From NCBI RefSeq assembly GCF_013459645.1, contig NZ_CP054862.1:1-64000 (forward strand): a stretch of DNA of 64,000 bases. Direction: 5' to 3'. Position 1 is the stretch's first letter, and every line of letters starts with the position of its first letter. Source of the DNA: Martelella sp. NC20 (GTDB lineage: Bacteria > Pseudomonadota > Alphaproteobacteria > Rhizobiales > Rhizobiaceae). Of the stretch, positions 10,178 through 17,862 are shown piece by piece. Made by a program: the position numbers and the translations under genes. Under the pieces are notes generated by a model, which was given only the letters and a program-made list of their open reading frames with translations, searched no databases and was not told where the DNA came from.

Positions 10178-10277
10178 TGAAAATTATCATCTGAGGCGAA
10201 AAAAGTAAAGCCACGTCGTTGAGGCTTGAGAAATAGTGCAATTTCGGCATTTATGCACTTCCATTCGGATCAATAAT

Positions 10278-10294
10278 GATCCATGATATGGACC
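10278..10294. promoter_or_regulatory. IclR operator candidate, copy 2
   Basis: GATCCATGATATGGACC, containing the perfect dyad TCCAT-GAT-ATGGA, about 58 bp before the dctP-type start. It matches the site at 10161, so autoregulation and control of the transporter by one regulator are likely. Confidence 0.6.
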
Positions 10295-10352
10295 TGTAGT
10301 CGCAATGGAGGTTGCGACCGCTGCGTGAGCAGCACCCAAAGAGGAGGAAAAC

Positions 10353-11357
10353 ATGCATCTCAAGACATTGGGCGCGCTCGCCCTGACATCCGCGATCGCA
10401 CTCGCCGCTTTCTTCGGCACGGCATCGGCCGAAACGCTGCGCCTGTCGCACAACACCGGCGACGCCACCACCTGGCACAAGGGTGCCGAGAAGTTCAACG
10501 AACTGCTGAGCGCCGCCACCGATGGCGACATGACCGTGAAGGTCTTCCCGAATGCGACGCTCTCGGGTGGCGACCAGATGAAGCAGGCCGAAATGGTCAG
10601 CCGTGGCGCACTCGACTTCGTCATCACCTCGGCAATCAACGTGACGCCGCTCGTGCCCGAGATGGCCGTGTTTTCGTTGCCCTATCTCTATTCGAACTAT
10701 GAGCAGGTCGATGCCACCACCAATGGCGCACCCGGCGACAAAATGAAGGAAATCATGGATGACCACGACATCGTGGTGTTGGCCTGGGGCGAAAACGGTT
10801 TCCGCGAAGTCACCAACAACGTGCATCCCATCAAGACCCCGGCGGATATGAAGGGCCTGAAGATGCGCGTCGCCGGCCCGATGTATATCGACGTCATGAA
10901 CGCGCTCGGCGCCAATCCGCAGCAGATGCAGTGGACCGAAACATTCTCGGCGCTGCAGCAGGGCGTGGTCGACGGCCAGGAAAACCCGATCGGCGCCGTG
11001 ATCATTCCGCAGCGCGTCTACGAAGTGCAGAAATACCTGACCACCTGGCATTATTCCTATGACCCGGTCTTCCTCGGCATCAGCAAGAAGCGCTGGGACA
11101 GCTTCGATGACGCCACCAAGGAAAAGGTGCAGCAGGCGGCAACCGAGGCCATGGCCTACCAGAAGCAGATCACGCGCGAAAGCACGGAAGAGGGCGTCGC
11201 CTTCCTGCGTGAGAAGGGCATGGAAGTCTACGAGCCCTCCGCCGAAGAACTGCAGGCCTTCCGTGATGCCACCAAGCCGGCCTTCGACACCTGGTCCGCA
11301 AAGGTAGGCACCGATCTGGTGAAGAACTTCCAGGACACCGTCGCGGCTTCCAACTAA
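10353..11357 (+). CDS. TRAP transporter solute-binding protein (DctP family)
   Basis: 334 residues with a Sec signal peptide ending near GTASA. The carboxylate-binding arginine is in LKMRVAGPMY and the helix signature in GVVDGQENP, both typical of DctP. A strong ribosome-binding site, AGGAGG, lies 8 bases before the ATG. It delivers an organic acid to the DctQ/DctM pair that follows. Co-location with an acyl-CoA ligase and thiolase suggests that the ligand is the acid degraded by that operon. Confidence 0.93.
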   Translation: MHLKTLGALALTSAIALAAFFGTASAETLRLSHNTGDATTWHKGAEKFNELLSAATDGDMTVKVFPNATLSGGDQMKQAEMVSRGALDFVITSAINVTPLVPEMAVFSLPYLYSNYEQVDATTNGAPGDKMKEIMDDHDIVVLAWGENGFREVTNNVHPIKTPADMKGLKMRVAGPMYIDVMNALGANPQQMQWTETFSALQQGVVDGQENPIGAVIIPQRVYEVQKYLTTWHYSYDPVFLGISKKRWDSFDDATKEKVQQAATEAMAYQKQITRESTEEGVAFLREKGMEVYEPSAEELQAFRDATKPAFDTWSAKVGTDLVKNFQDTVAASN

Positions 11358-11373
11358 GAGCGGCACGTGCTGC

Positions 11374-11401
11374 GGGCCGGACGCACCTTCAGGTCCGGCC
11401 C
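11374..11401 (+). terminator. Intra-operon hairpin after the TRAP binding protein
   Basis: GGGCCGGAC and GTCCGGCCC form a perfect 9-bp stem around a 10-base loop, followed by ACCTTTTCC. It lies 16 bases after the dctP-type stop and before dctQ. It is more likely a partial terminator or mRNA stabiliser that raises binding-protein yield than a full stop. Confidence 0.6.
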
Positions 11402-11427
11402 ACCTTTTCCCCACCGGAGACAAACCA

Positions 11428-11913
11428 ATGGCCTTCATTCTGCGTGACGCGGAGAAGATCATCTGTGCGCTGATTTTCCTCGCCATGACCCTGCTCGGCT
11501 TCGTCAATGTCGTGGTGCGCTACGCGACCAGCTATTCGTTTGCCTCCTCCGAGGAACTGTTGACCAACGGTTTCCTGCTGCTCACCATCTTTGGCGCGGC
11601 AATTGCTGCCAGGACCGGCGACCACCTGGCCGTGACCCTGATCTACGAGCTCGTCCCCCGTCCGGTGCGCAGGTTGATGCTGGTGCTTGCCACGCTTCTT
11701 TCGGTCGTCCTCCTCGTCGCGTCCACGTGGTTCACGATCGAGCTTCTGACCAACCAGCTGTCGAGCGGCATCAAGTCCTACGCGCTGCAGATCCCCGCCT
11801 GGTACTACAGCGTCGGGCTGCCCTTCGGTTTCGCGCTGATCGTCATCCGCTACATTCAGCGGGCGCTCGAAGACTGGCACGACCTGGACGACAAGGCTGC
11901 CTCCCATGTTTGA
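11428..11913 (+). CDS. TRAP transporter small permease (DctQ family)
   Basis: 161 residues with four hydrophobic helices (about residues 12-34, 48-66, 85-108, 125-147), the usual DctQ size and topology. The segment NVVVRYATSYSFASSEEL is characteristic. The stop overlaps the start of the large subunit by 8 bases. It forms the membrane complex with DctM for sodium-driven import of the DctP ligand. Confidence 0.9.
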   Translation: MAFILRDAEKIICALIFLAMTLLGFVNVVVRYATSYSFASSEELLTNGFLLLTIFGAAIAARTGDHLAVTLIYELVPRPVRRLMLVLATLLSVVLLVASTWFTIELLTNQLSSGIKSYALQIPAWYYSVGLPFGFALIVIRYIQRALEDWHDLDDKAASHV

Positions 11914-13231
11914 TCTCGGCGCCGGGACCCAGATGGCCCTCCTGTTCTTCATCCTGCTGGCGCTCCGTGTGCCGGTTGCCTTCGCGCTGGGGCTCTCTGC
12001 TGTCTATGCCATGTGGGTGCTCGGCTTCGGCCTTGATCTGGCCGGCGACCTGATTGCCTCGGGCATCGCCAAGTATTCGCTGCTCGCGGTGCCTTTCTTC
12101 ATCCTGGCCGGCACGCTGATGGGTAGCCTTGGCATTGCCGAGCGCATGATCCGCTTCTTTCGCGTGCTGATCGGCGGCCTGCCGGGCGGCATGGGCGTGG
12201 TTGGCACCACCGTCTGCCTGTTCTGGGGGGCGGTCAGCGGCTCCGGTCCGGCATCGGTCGCGGCGATCGGCCCGCTGATCATCCGCGGCATGGAGGAGGA
12301 CGGTTATTCCCGCGCCTTCGCCGCCGGCCTCGTTTGCACCGGCGCGGCGCTGTCGATCGTCATTCCGCCCTCGATCGGCCTTGTCATCTATGGTGTCATC
12401 GCCGAGACCTCGATCTCCGACCTGTTCATCGCGGCCATCATTCCCGGCCTGTTCATGGGCGTGCTGATGCTCGCCACGCTGCCGCTCGCCAAGAAGAGCG
12501 GCGCGGTTCCCGCCGGTTCGCCGAGCCTGGACAGGCTTAGCCCACCGCCCTATGCCGACATGCCCTATATGCGCCGTCTTGGCCGGTCCTTCATCGACAG
12601 CTTCTGGGGGCTGATGACGCCGGTGGTGATCCTGGGCGGCATCTACTCGGGCGCCTTCACGCCGACCGAAGCGGCCCTTGTTGCCACGGTCTACGCGCTG
12701 CTGGTCGGCGGCTTCATCTATCGCACGCTGACGATAGCCGGCCTCTACCGGTCGCTCAACGAGGCGGCCGCTTCGTCGGCCGTGGTCATGATGGTGGTCG
12801 CCTATGCCAGCCTTTTCGGCTGGGTGGTCACGGTCGATGACCTGATCGGCCACTACTCGTCAATGCTGCTCGGCATTTCCGACAACCAGTGGATCGTATT
12901 GTTCATCATCATGGTCATCATCCTGATCGCCGGCATGTTCATGGATGCGATCACCATCATGTTCATCTGCCTGCCGATCTTCCTGCCGGTGGTGCAGAAG
13001 CTCGGCTGGGATCCGGTCTGGTTCGGCGTCGTGCTGATGATCAATCTGGCGATCGGGCTGTTCACGCCGCCTGTGGGCATCAACCTCTATGTTGCGGCCA
13101 ACATCACCCGACTGCCGCTTGAAAAGGTCGCCCGCGGGGCGCTGCCCTTCCTGCTGACCAGTCTGGTTGGCCTGGCAGTGGTCGCGGCGATCCCTGAGAT
13201 CTCGCAGTTTCTGGTCGTGCTCCTGAAATAG
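11906..13231 (+). CDS. TRAP transporter large permease (DctM family)
   Basis: 441 residues, about 11-12 membrane helices. Family signatures include FFILAGTLMGSLGIAERMI, WGAVSGSGPASVAAIG, IPPSIGLVIYG and the C-terminal LFTPPVGINLYVA. It is the transporter core. It is the last gene of the TRAP operon and converges on the tctA-type gene with about 200 bp between. Confidence 0.93.
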   Translation: MFDLGAGTQMALLFFILLALRVPVAFALGLSAVYAMWVLGFGLDLAGDLIASGIAKYSLLAVPFFILAGTLMGSLGIAERMIRFFRVLIGGLPGGMGVVGTTVCLFWGAVSGSGPASVAAIGPLIIRGMEEDGYSRAFAAGLVCTGAALSIVIPPSIGLVIYGVIAETSISDLFIAAIIPGLFMGVLMLATLPLAKKSGAVPAGSPSLDRLSPPPYADMPYMRRLGRSFIDSFWGLMTPVVILGGIYSGAFTPTEAALVATVYALLVGGFIYRTLTIAGLYRSLNEAAASSAVVMMVVAYASLFGWVVTVDDLIGHYSSMLLGISDNQWIVLFIIMVIILIAGMFMDAITIMFICLPIFLPVVQKLGWDPVWFGVVLMINLAIGLFTPPVGINLYVAANITRLPLEKVARGALPFLLTSLVGLAVVAAIPEISQFLVVLLK

Positions 13232-13428
13232 CCACTACACTGTCGGTGAAATCGACAGCGAGCGCTTGGTGCAGCCGAGCGTGAACCTTGATCGCGAATG
13301 GCGAACGCCGGGGATATTGGAAAGCTTCTTGAGGCCAGATCTTTCGCGACGCTGGACTTGCCCAGCCTGAAACGCCATCACGATGAGATGCGCGGTCGTG
13401 CCTGGCGCCGGGTCCTGGGGTGCCGTGG

Positions 13429-14925
13429 TCATCGTGGCGCTATTTTTTCGGCGCGAGGCCGCACGAGCGGGGCGACGATCGGCCACAGAACCAGCACGAC
13501 GACGACGGCGAAGATCGCAATCGCGATCCAACTGCTGGCGATCATCGCGAAGAAATTGTTGTCGTGGATCAGCAGTCCGCGATTGAGGTTCTGTTCAAGC
13601 TCCGGCCCCAGCACCAAGCCGATGACCAGTGGTGCGAGCGGGTAGCCGCCGCGTCGCAAAATCAGGCCGGCAATGCCGCAGATGACGGCAACGACGGCGT
13701 CAAGCGGATTGCCGCGCACCGTCATCGTGCCCAGAACCACAAAACCGAAAATGCCGGTGACGATCAGGCTCTGGGGCGCGAGCAGAAGCTTGCCGAAGAG
13801 GCGGACGAGCGGGAACGCCAGGACCAGCATCGCCAGATTGATCAGGATGAGCGAGATGAAGATGCCGTCGACCGTGACCGCGTTTTCCGCCATCAGTCTG
13901 ACGCCGGGGGTGATGCCCTGAATGACCAGCGCGCTCATCAGGATGGCCGTGATGACGTCGCCGGGGATGCCGAGCGCGAGCGTCGGGATCATGGCGCTGC
14001 CGGTCACCGCATTGTTGGAACTTTCAGCAGCGATCAGGCCATCCGGCTCGCCTTTGCCGAAATTGGCGCTGTTCTTCGACGTGCGCTTGGCCACGGCATA
14101 GGAGATGAAGGCGGCGGTCGACGCGCCGGTTCCCGGCAAGGCGCCGATCAGGCAGCCGATGCCGGAGCTGCGCAGCAGGTGGCCGACCCGGCCCTTCCAT
14201 TCGGACAATTTCGGCAGGATGAGCCGCGTCTTTTCGGTTATCGCCTCTTCCTGTTCCGGAAACCCGATGCGCGCGAAGGCTTCGGACAGGGCAAACAGGC
14301 CGACGACGACGCTGATGAGGTCCAGTCCGCTGGAGAGGAACTGGCTGCCGAAGGTGAAGCGCGGCACGCCGCTGACCGGATCGGTGCCCACCTGCGACAG
14401 GAACAGGCCGATGACGCCCATCAGCAGGCCCTTGGTCATGGCGCCCGCGGAAACCGTTGCGATGCAAGTCAGCGCCAGGACGATCAGGGAGAAGATCTCG
14501 ACGGAGCCGAACTGCGTTGCGACCCGCGCAAGCTGCGGGGCGGCGATGATCAGCACCAGGCAGGAGATCAGACCGCCGATCGCCGAACTCATGGTGGCCC
14601 AGCCGAGCGCCTTGCCGGCCTGACCCGCCTGTGCCATCGGATAGCCTTCCAGAACCGTCGCGGCGGATTGCGGCGTTCCCGGCGAATTGATCATGACGGC
14701 GGAGATCGAGCCGCCATAGACCGAGCCGCAGTAAACCCCGAGCAGCAGGGAGATGCTGGTGATCGCGTCCATGCCGAAGGTGAAGGGAAGGCAGATCGAA
14801 ATGCCGACCACGGATCCGAGACCGGGAATCGCTCCGATGACGATGCCGAAGAAGGTGCCGATGAGGATGGCCGCGATCGGCCCGAAGCTGAACACCTGAT
14901 CGAGGGCTGTGAGGAAGATATCCAT
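13429..14925 (-). CDS. tctA: Tripartite tricarboxylate transporter large permease (TctA family)
   Basis: 498 residues from ATG 14925, which overlaps the tctB stop by one base (TGATG); the longer open frame upstream is inside tctB and rejected. The TctA signature is clear: GTFFGIVIGAIPGLGSVVGI, GVYCGSVYGGSISAVMINSPGTP and GIPGDVITAILMSALVIQGI. About ten or more helices. It imports a carboxylate bound by TctC, probably using the sodium or proton gradient. Confidence 0.93.
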   Translation of the reverse strand: MDIFLTALDQVFSFGPIAAILIGTFFGIVIGAIPGLGSVVGISICLPFTFGMDAITSISLLLGVYCGSVYGGSISAVMINSPGTPQSAATVLEGYPMAQAGQAGKALGWATMSSAIGGLISCLVLIIAAPQLARVATQFGSVEIFSLIVLALTCIATVSAGAMTKGLLMGVIGLFLSQVGTDPVSGVPRFTFGSQFLSSGLDLISVVVGLFALSEAFARIGFPEQEEAITEKTRLILPKLSEWKGRVGHLLRSSGIGCLIGALPGTGASTAAFISYAVAKRTSKNSANFGKGEPDGLIAAESSNNAVTGSAMIPTLALGIPGDVITAILMSALVIQGITPGVRLMAENAVTVDGIFISLILINLAMLVLAFPLVRLFGKLLLAPQSLIVTGIFGFVVLGTMTVRGNPLDAVVAVICGIAGLILRRGGYPLAPLVIGLVLGPELEQNLNRGLLIHDNNFFAMIASSWIAIAIFAVVVVLVLWPIVAPLVRPRAEKIAPR

Positions 14926-15416
14926 CAGAAGAGGTCCGCTGAAATGAGGCTGGGCAACCGGATCAACAGGATGTGGTGGAACAGAAACCACAGGCCCGGG
15001 CCAAACAGGAAAATGCCCAGCGCCAGCCGCACCGGATTGCGTTCACCCACAGCCAGCAGGAAGGCCGCGATCCCGATGGTGACCGGGACCAGATAACCGA
15101 AATAGACCGTGCCGACGGCCGTCGCGAGCGTGATGATCGCGACAGCCATCAGTTTTCCGGCTTCAACGTTAGAGGCCGTTGCGGGTTCGGACGACGACGC
15201 TTTCAGCTTGACCAGCGATTGCGCCAGCAGCAGCGCCGCAAGACCGATCCAGATCGCCAGGAGCGTGACCGGAAGGCTGAAGCCGCGCTGGGCAGCGGCA
15301 ATATTGCCGGCGCCGGTACTGCCGCTCATATCGCTGTAGAGGAGAAAAACGCCCGCCAGCAGCAACAGCAGCGGCAGCAGGCAGCTTGTCAGGTTTACGC
15401 GCGTCATCGCCATCAT
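14925..15416 (-). CDS. tctB: Tripartite tricarboxylate transporter small permease (TctB family)
   Basis: 163 residues if it starts at MMAMTRVNLTS; ATG 15407 is equally possible. Four hydrophobic segments (LLPLLLLLAGVFLL, LLAIWIGLAALLLA, ITLATAVGTVYFGYLVPV, IFLFGPGLWFLFHHI) fit TctB. The extended reading frame into tctC has no homology. It is sandwiched between tctC and tctA with near-zero spacing. Confidence 0.85.
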   Translation of the reverse strand: MMAMTRVNLTSCLLPLLLLLAGVFLLYSDMSGSTGAGNIAAAQRGFSLPVTLLAIWIGLAALLLAQSLVKLKASSSEPATASNVEAGKLMAVAIITLATAVGTVYFGYLVPVTIGIAAFLLAVGERNPVRLALGIFLFGPGLWFLFHHILLIRLPSLISADLF

Positions 15417-15430
15417 CCGGGACAGGAGTT

Positions 15431-16363
15431 TTACTGTGCCAATCCGATATTCACCAGAAGCTCTCTGGTCGACTTCTGGCTTTCCTCGACGAACTGCGAA
15501 AACGCCTCGGAGTCCATATAGCTGAGGGTCGTGTTGCTCTTCTGCAGGAAGTCCTTGAAGGTTTGCGTCGCGACGGCCTTCTCGCACGCGGTCGAGAACG
15601 TCGCGACGTCGTCTGCGGGAAGACCCTTCGGGCCGAACACGCCCTGCCACACCGCAAAATTGAGGTCCGGATAGCCGAGTTCGTCCATCGTCGGGACGTC
15701 CGGATATTCGGGGGAACGGCTCTTGGCGAAGATCGCCAGAGGCTTCAGGTCGTTCGCCTCCAGCACGGTGGAGGTGTCGGCAAAGATCTGGATTTCACCG
15801 CCGGCCATCGCGTTCATCGCGGGGCCCGTGCCGGCAAACGGCAGGTGCAGCGCGTTGATGCCGGTATCCTGGGCGAAGGCGGCCATGGCAAGGTGAACGA
15901 TGGTGCCGGGGCCGGACGAGCCGTAAACGAGGCGCTTGTTCTTGCCGGCTTCGACAACGTCTTCGACGGAATTCCAGGGCGCATCCTTCGCAACCATCAG
16001 GAACATCGGCGTCGCGGTCGTCTGGCAGATGGGGGTCAGGTCGCTGACCTGATAGCTGGTATCGGCCAGCACCGGCTGGATGACCACGGTACCGATCGGC
16101 AGATAGCCGAGCGTCGCGCCGTCCGGCCGCGCCTTTGCAACCTCGCCGGCACCGATCGAGCCGGAAGCGCCGGCAAGATTGCGGATGACGGCGGTGGCGC
16201 CGAGCTCCTGGCCGAAGCCGGGCGAAAACACCCTGGCGACCATGTCCGTGCCGCCGCCGGCGCTGAAGGGAACGATGATATCGATCGTTTCGGCGCGGGC
16301 GAAGGAAACGCCCGCCAGAATGATCGCGGCACTCCCGGCCAGCATCTTTGCCATATTTCTCAT
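15431..16363 (-). CDS. tctC: Tripartite tricarboxylate transporter binding protein (TctC/Bug family)
   Basis: 310 residues from ATG 16363, chosen because GGAGG lies 6 bases upstream and because a clean signal peptide follows (MAKMLAGSAAIILAGVSFARA). Bug-family motifs include IIVPFSAGGGTDMVAR, GASGSIGAGEVAKARPDG and FAGTGPAMNAMAGGEI. The protein captures a carboxylate in the periplasm. A perfect LacI-type palindrome lies about 170 bp upstream. Confidence 0.92.
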   Translation of the reverse strand: MRNMAKMLAGSAAIILAGVSFARAETIDIIVPFSAGGGTDMVARVFSPGFGQELGATAVIRNLAGASGSIGAGEVAKARPDGATLGYLPIGTVVIQPVLADTSYQVSDLTPICQTTATPMFLMVAKDAPWNSVEDVVEAGKNKRLVYGSSGPGTIVHLAMAAFAQDTGINALHLPFAGTGPAMNAMAGGEIQIFADTSTVLEANDLKPLAIFAKSRSPEYPDVPTMDELGYPDLNFAVWQGVFGPKGLPADDVATFSTACEKAVATQTFKDFLQKSNTTLSYMDSEAFSQFVEESQKSTRELLVNIGLAQ

Positions 16364-16532
16364 TTTCTGCCTCCGATTAAAGAATATCTCAACACCAGGC
16401 CCCGGGACCTTGGGGCCACGCCTGAAATCCGGCAGGGACATTGCGGGCATAATGCTTCCGTCTCCTCCTCTACCATCAAGGCGCCGTCATGGAATGATCG
16501 ACCCCTCTTCCTCCAGTGGCTTTATCGGATTA

Positions 16533-16546
16533 TCGTAGCGCTACGA
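16533..16546. promoter_or_regulatory. LacI-family operator upstream of tctCBA
   Basis: TCGTAGCGCTACGA, a perfect 14-bp palindrome with the central CG typical of LacI/GalR sites. The same core occurs at 17794, in front of the sulfatase. The regulator gene lies between them. Confidence 0.75.
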
Positions 16547-16560
16547 AATTGTCAATCCAC

Positions 16561-16608
16561 TGAGTCTTGGCGCTGAGTCTTGGCGTTGAATCCTGGCGCT
16601 GAGTCTTG
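16561..16608. repeat. 13-bp tandem repeat, about 3.7 copies
   Basis: Units TGAGTCTTGGCGC, TGAGTCTTGGCGT, TGAATCCTGGCGC and a partial TGAGTCTTG follow head to tail. It sits 15 bases from the LacI palindrome, in the shared control region between tctC and the LacI gene. Confidence 0.8.
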
Positions 16609-16704
16609 AAACACAAAAAGCATGGATATCGCGACGTGCTTGCTGGAGGATGCATTCGCTTGGCTGCTATACCTGCAGACATATGCATGAGGGGAGTGTG
16701 ACCG

Positions 16705-17745
16705 ATGGCTGAACTCAAACCGGCGCGCCGGAGACGCAAGATGCAAAGCGTCACCATGGCGGATGTCGCGCGGCTGGCGGCAGTGTCGCCCTCGACCGTT
16801 TCGCTCTATCTGCGCAAGCCCTCCGAAGTCTCCCCGGCGATATCGGAACGGGTCAGGACGGCGATCGACCAACTGAACTACGTGCCCAATTTCGTGGCCG
16901 GCGGGCTGGCCTCGGCGGGATCGCGCGTCGTCAGCATTGTTGTTCCGTCGGTCCGCAACGCCTTCTTTTCCTCGACCGTCAGCCAGATCGAGGCGGCGCT
17001 TGCGCAGGATGGAATTCTGACGCTCGTCGGAAATAACGAATATTCCCTGGAGGTCGAGGAGAGCCTGGTGCGGGCCGCACTTTCGTGGGCGCCCGCGGCG
17101 ATCGTCCTGACCGGCCTCAAGCACAGCCATGCGACCATCCGCATGCTGCGCGACCGGACGGTCCCGGTGATCGAAATGTGGGAAGCGGCCCCTGAACCCA
17201 TCATGTCGGCGGTTGGCTTCTCCCACCACAAGGTGGGTTTTGAGATGGCGAACCACGTGCTTTCAAAGGGCTACAGGCGACCCGTGTTCGTCGGCGCACG
17301 TCTTTCCCGCGACGTTCGCGCCGCGCAGCGCGCCGCCGGCCATGCCGCGGCGCTCGAGGCCCGGGGGATCAGACCGACCCTGGTCGAAGACCCGCGGGCG
17401 GCGTCGACCAGGCTGGGCTGTGATTTGCTGGACCGGGTGCTCGGCGAACATCCGGAATGCGATGTCATTGTCTGCTCAAGCGACGTCATTGCGCTCGGCA
17501 TCGTTTTTGAAGCCGGCCGCAGGAATATTTCGATCCCCGGACGCATCGGGCTGACCGGCTTCGGCAATCTCGAATTCAGCGCGACCTGTAATCCCGCCAT
17601 CACCACCGTCGAGCCCAATTCGGATCGGATCGCCGGCGAGGTCGTGGCGCTCATCCGGGAAAATCTTGCCGAAAAAGGGACTTCGCCGGTGCGTTCGAAA
17701 GTCATCGATACCGGCTTCCAGATCATCGCCCGCGACAGCCTGTAG
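16705..17745 (+). CDS. LacI/GalR-family transcriptional regulator
   Basis: 346 residues. The N-terminal helix-turn-helix reads TMADVARLAAVSPSTVSLYL with hinge helix NYVPNFVAGGLA; a periplasmic-binding-like sensor domain follows (VVSIVVPSVRNAFF, CDVIVCSSDVIALG, GRIGLTGFGN). It lies between the divergent tctCBA and the downstream sulfatase, each with the same palindrome, so local repression of both is very probable. The inducer is probably the transported carboxylate or a desulfated product (inference). Confidence 0.93.
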   Translation: MAELKPARRRRKMQSVTMADVARLAAVSPSTVSLYLRKPSEVSPAISERVRTAIDQLNYVPNFVAGGLASAGSRVVSIVVPSVRNAFFSSTVSQIEAALAQDGILTLVGNNEYSLEVEESLVRAALSWAPAAIVLTGLKHSHATIRMLRDRTVPVIEMWEAAPEPIMSAVGFSHHKVGFEMANHVLSKGYRRPVFVGARLSRDVRAAQRAAGHAAALEARGIRPTLVEDPRAASTRLGCDLLDRVLGEHPECDVIVCSSDVIALGIVFEAGRRNISIPGRIGLTGFGNLEFSATCNPAITTVEPNSDRIAGEVVALIRENLAEKGTSPVRSKVIDTGFQIIARDSL

Positions 17746-17793
17746 ACCACGGGATGCCGCGGAGGATTTGCGGGAAGCCGATTGACATCGTCA

Positions 17794-17811
17794 TTTCGTA
17801 GCGCTACGAAA
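17794..17811. promoter_or_regulatory. LacI-family operator upstream of the sulfatase
   Basis: TTTCGTAGCGCTACGAAA, a perfect 18-bp palindrome sharing its 14-bp core with the site at 16533. It is preceded by TTGACA at 17782-17787, so the operator lies in the spacer/-10 region of a likely promoter. Confidence 0.75.
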
Positions 17812-17862
17812 ATGCGAATTGCGGCGCTCTGACGGGAGGTCGGCCAGGGTTCCGCATTTCCG

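Noticed and set aside
13383..13445. MRCAVVPGAGSWGAVV, similar to the start of glycerol-3-phosphate dehydrogenase
   Set aside because: The resemblance ends after 16 residues and the frame runs into the tctA gene; chance match is likely.
13420..15096. 558-codon plus-strand frame opposite tctA
   Set aside because: Low-complexity Asp/Arg/Gln-rich mirror of a membrane protein gene; tctA motifs on the minus strand are unmistakable.
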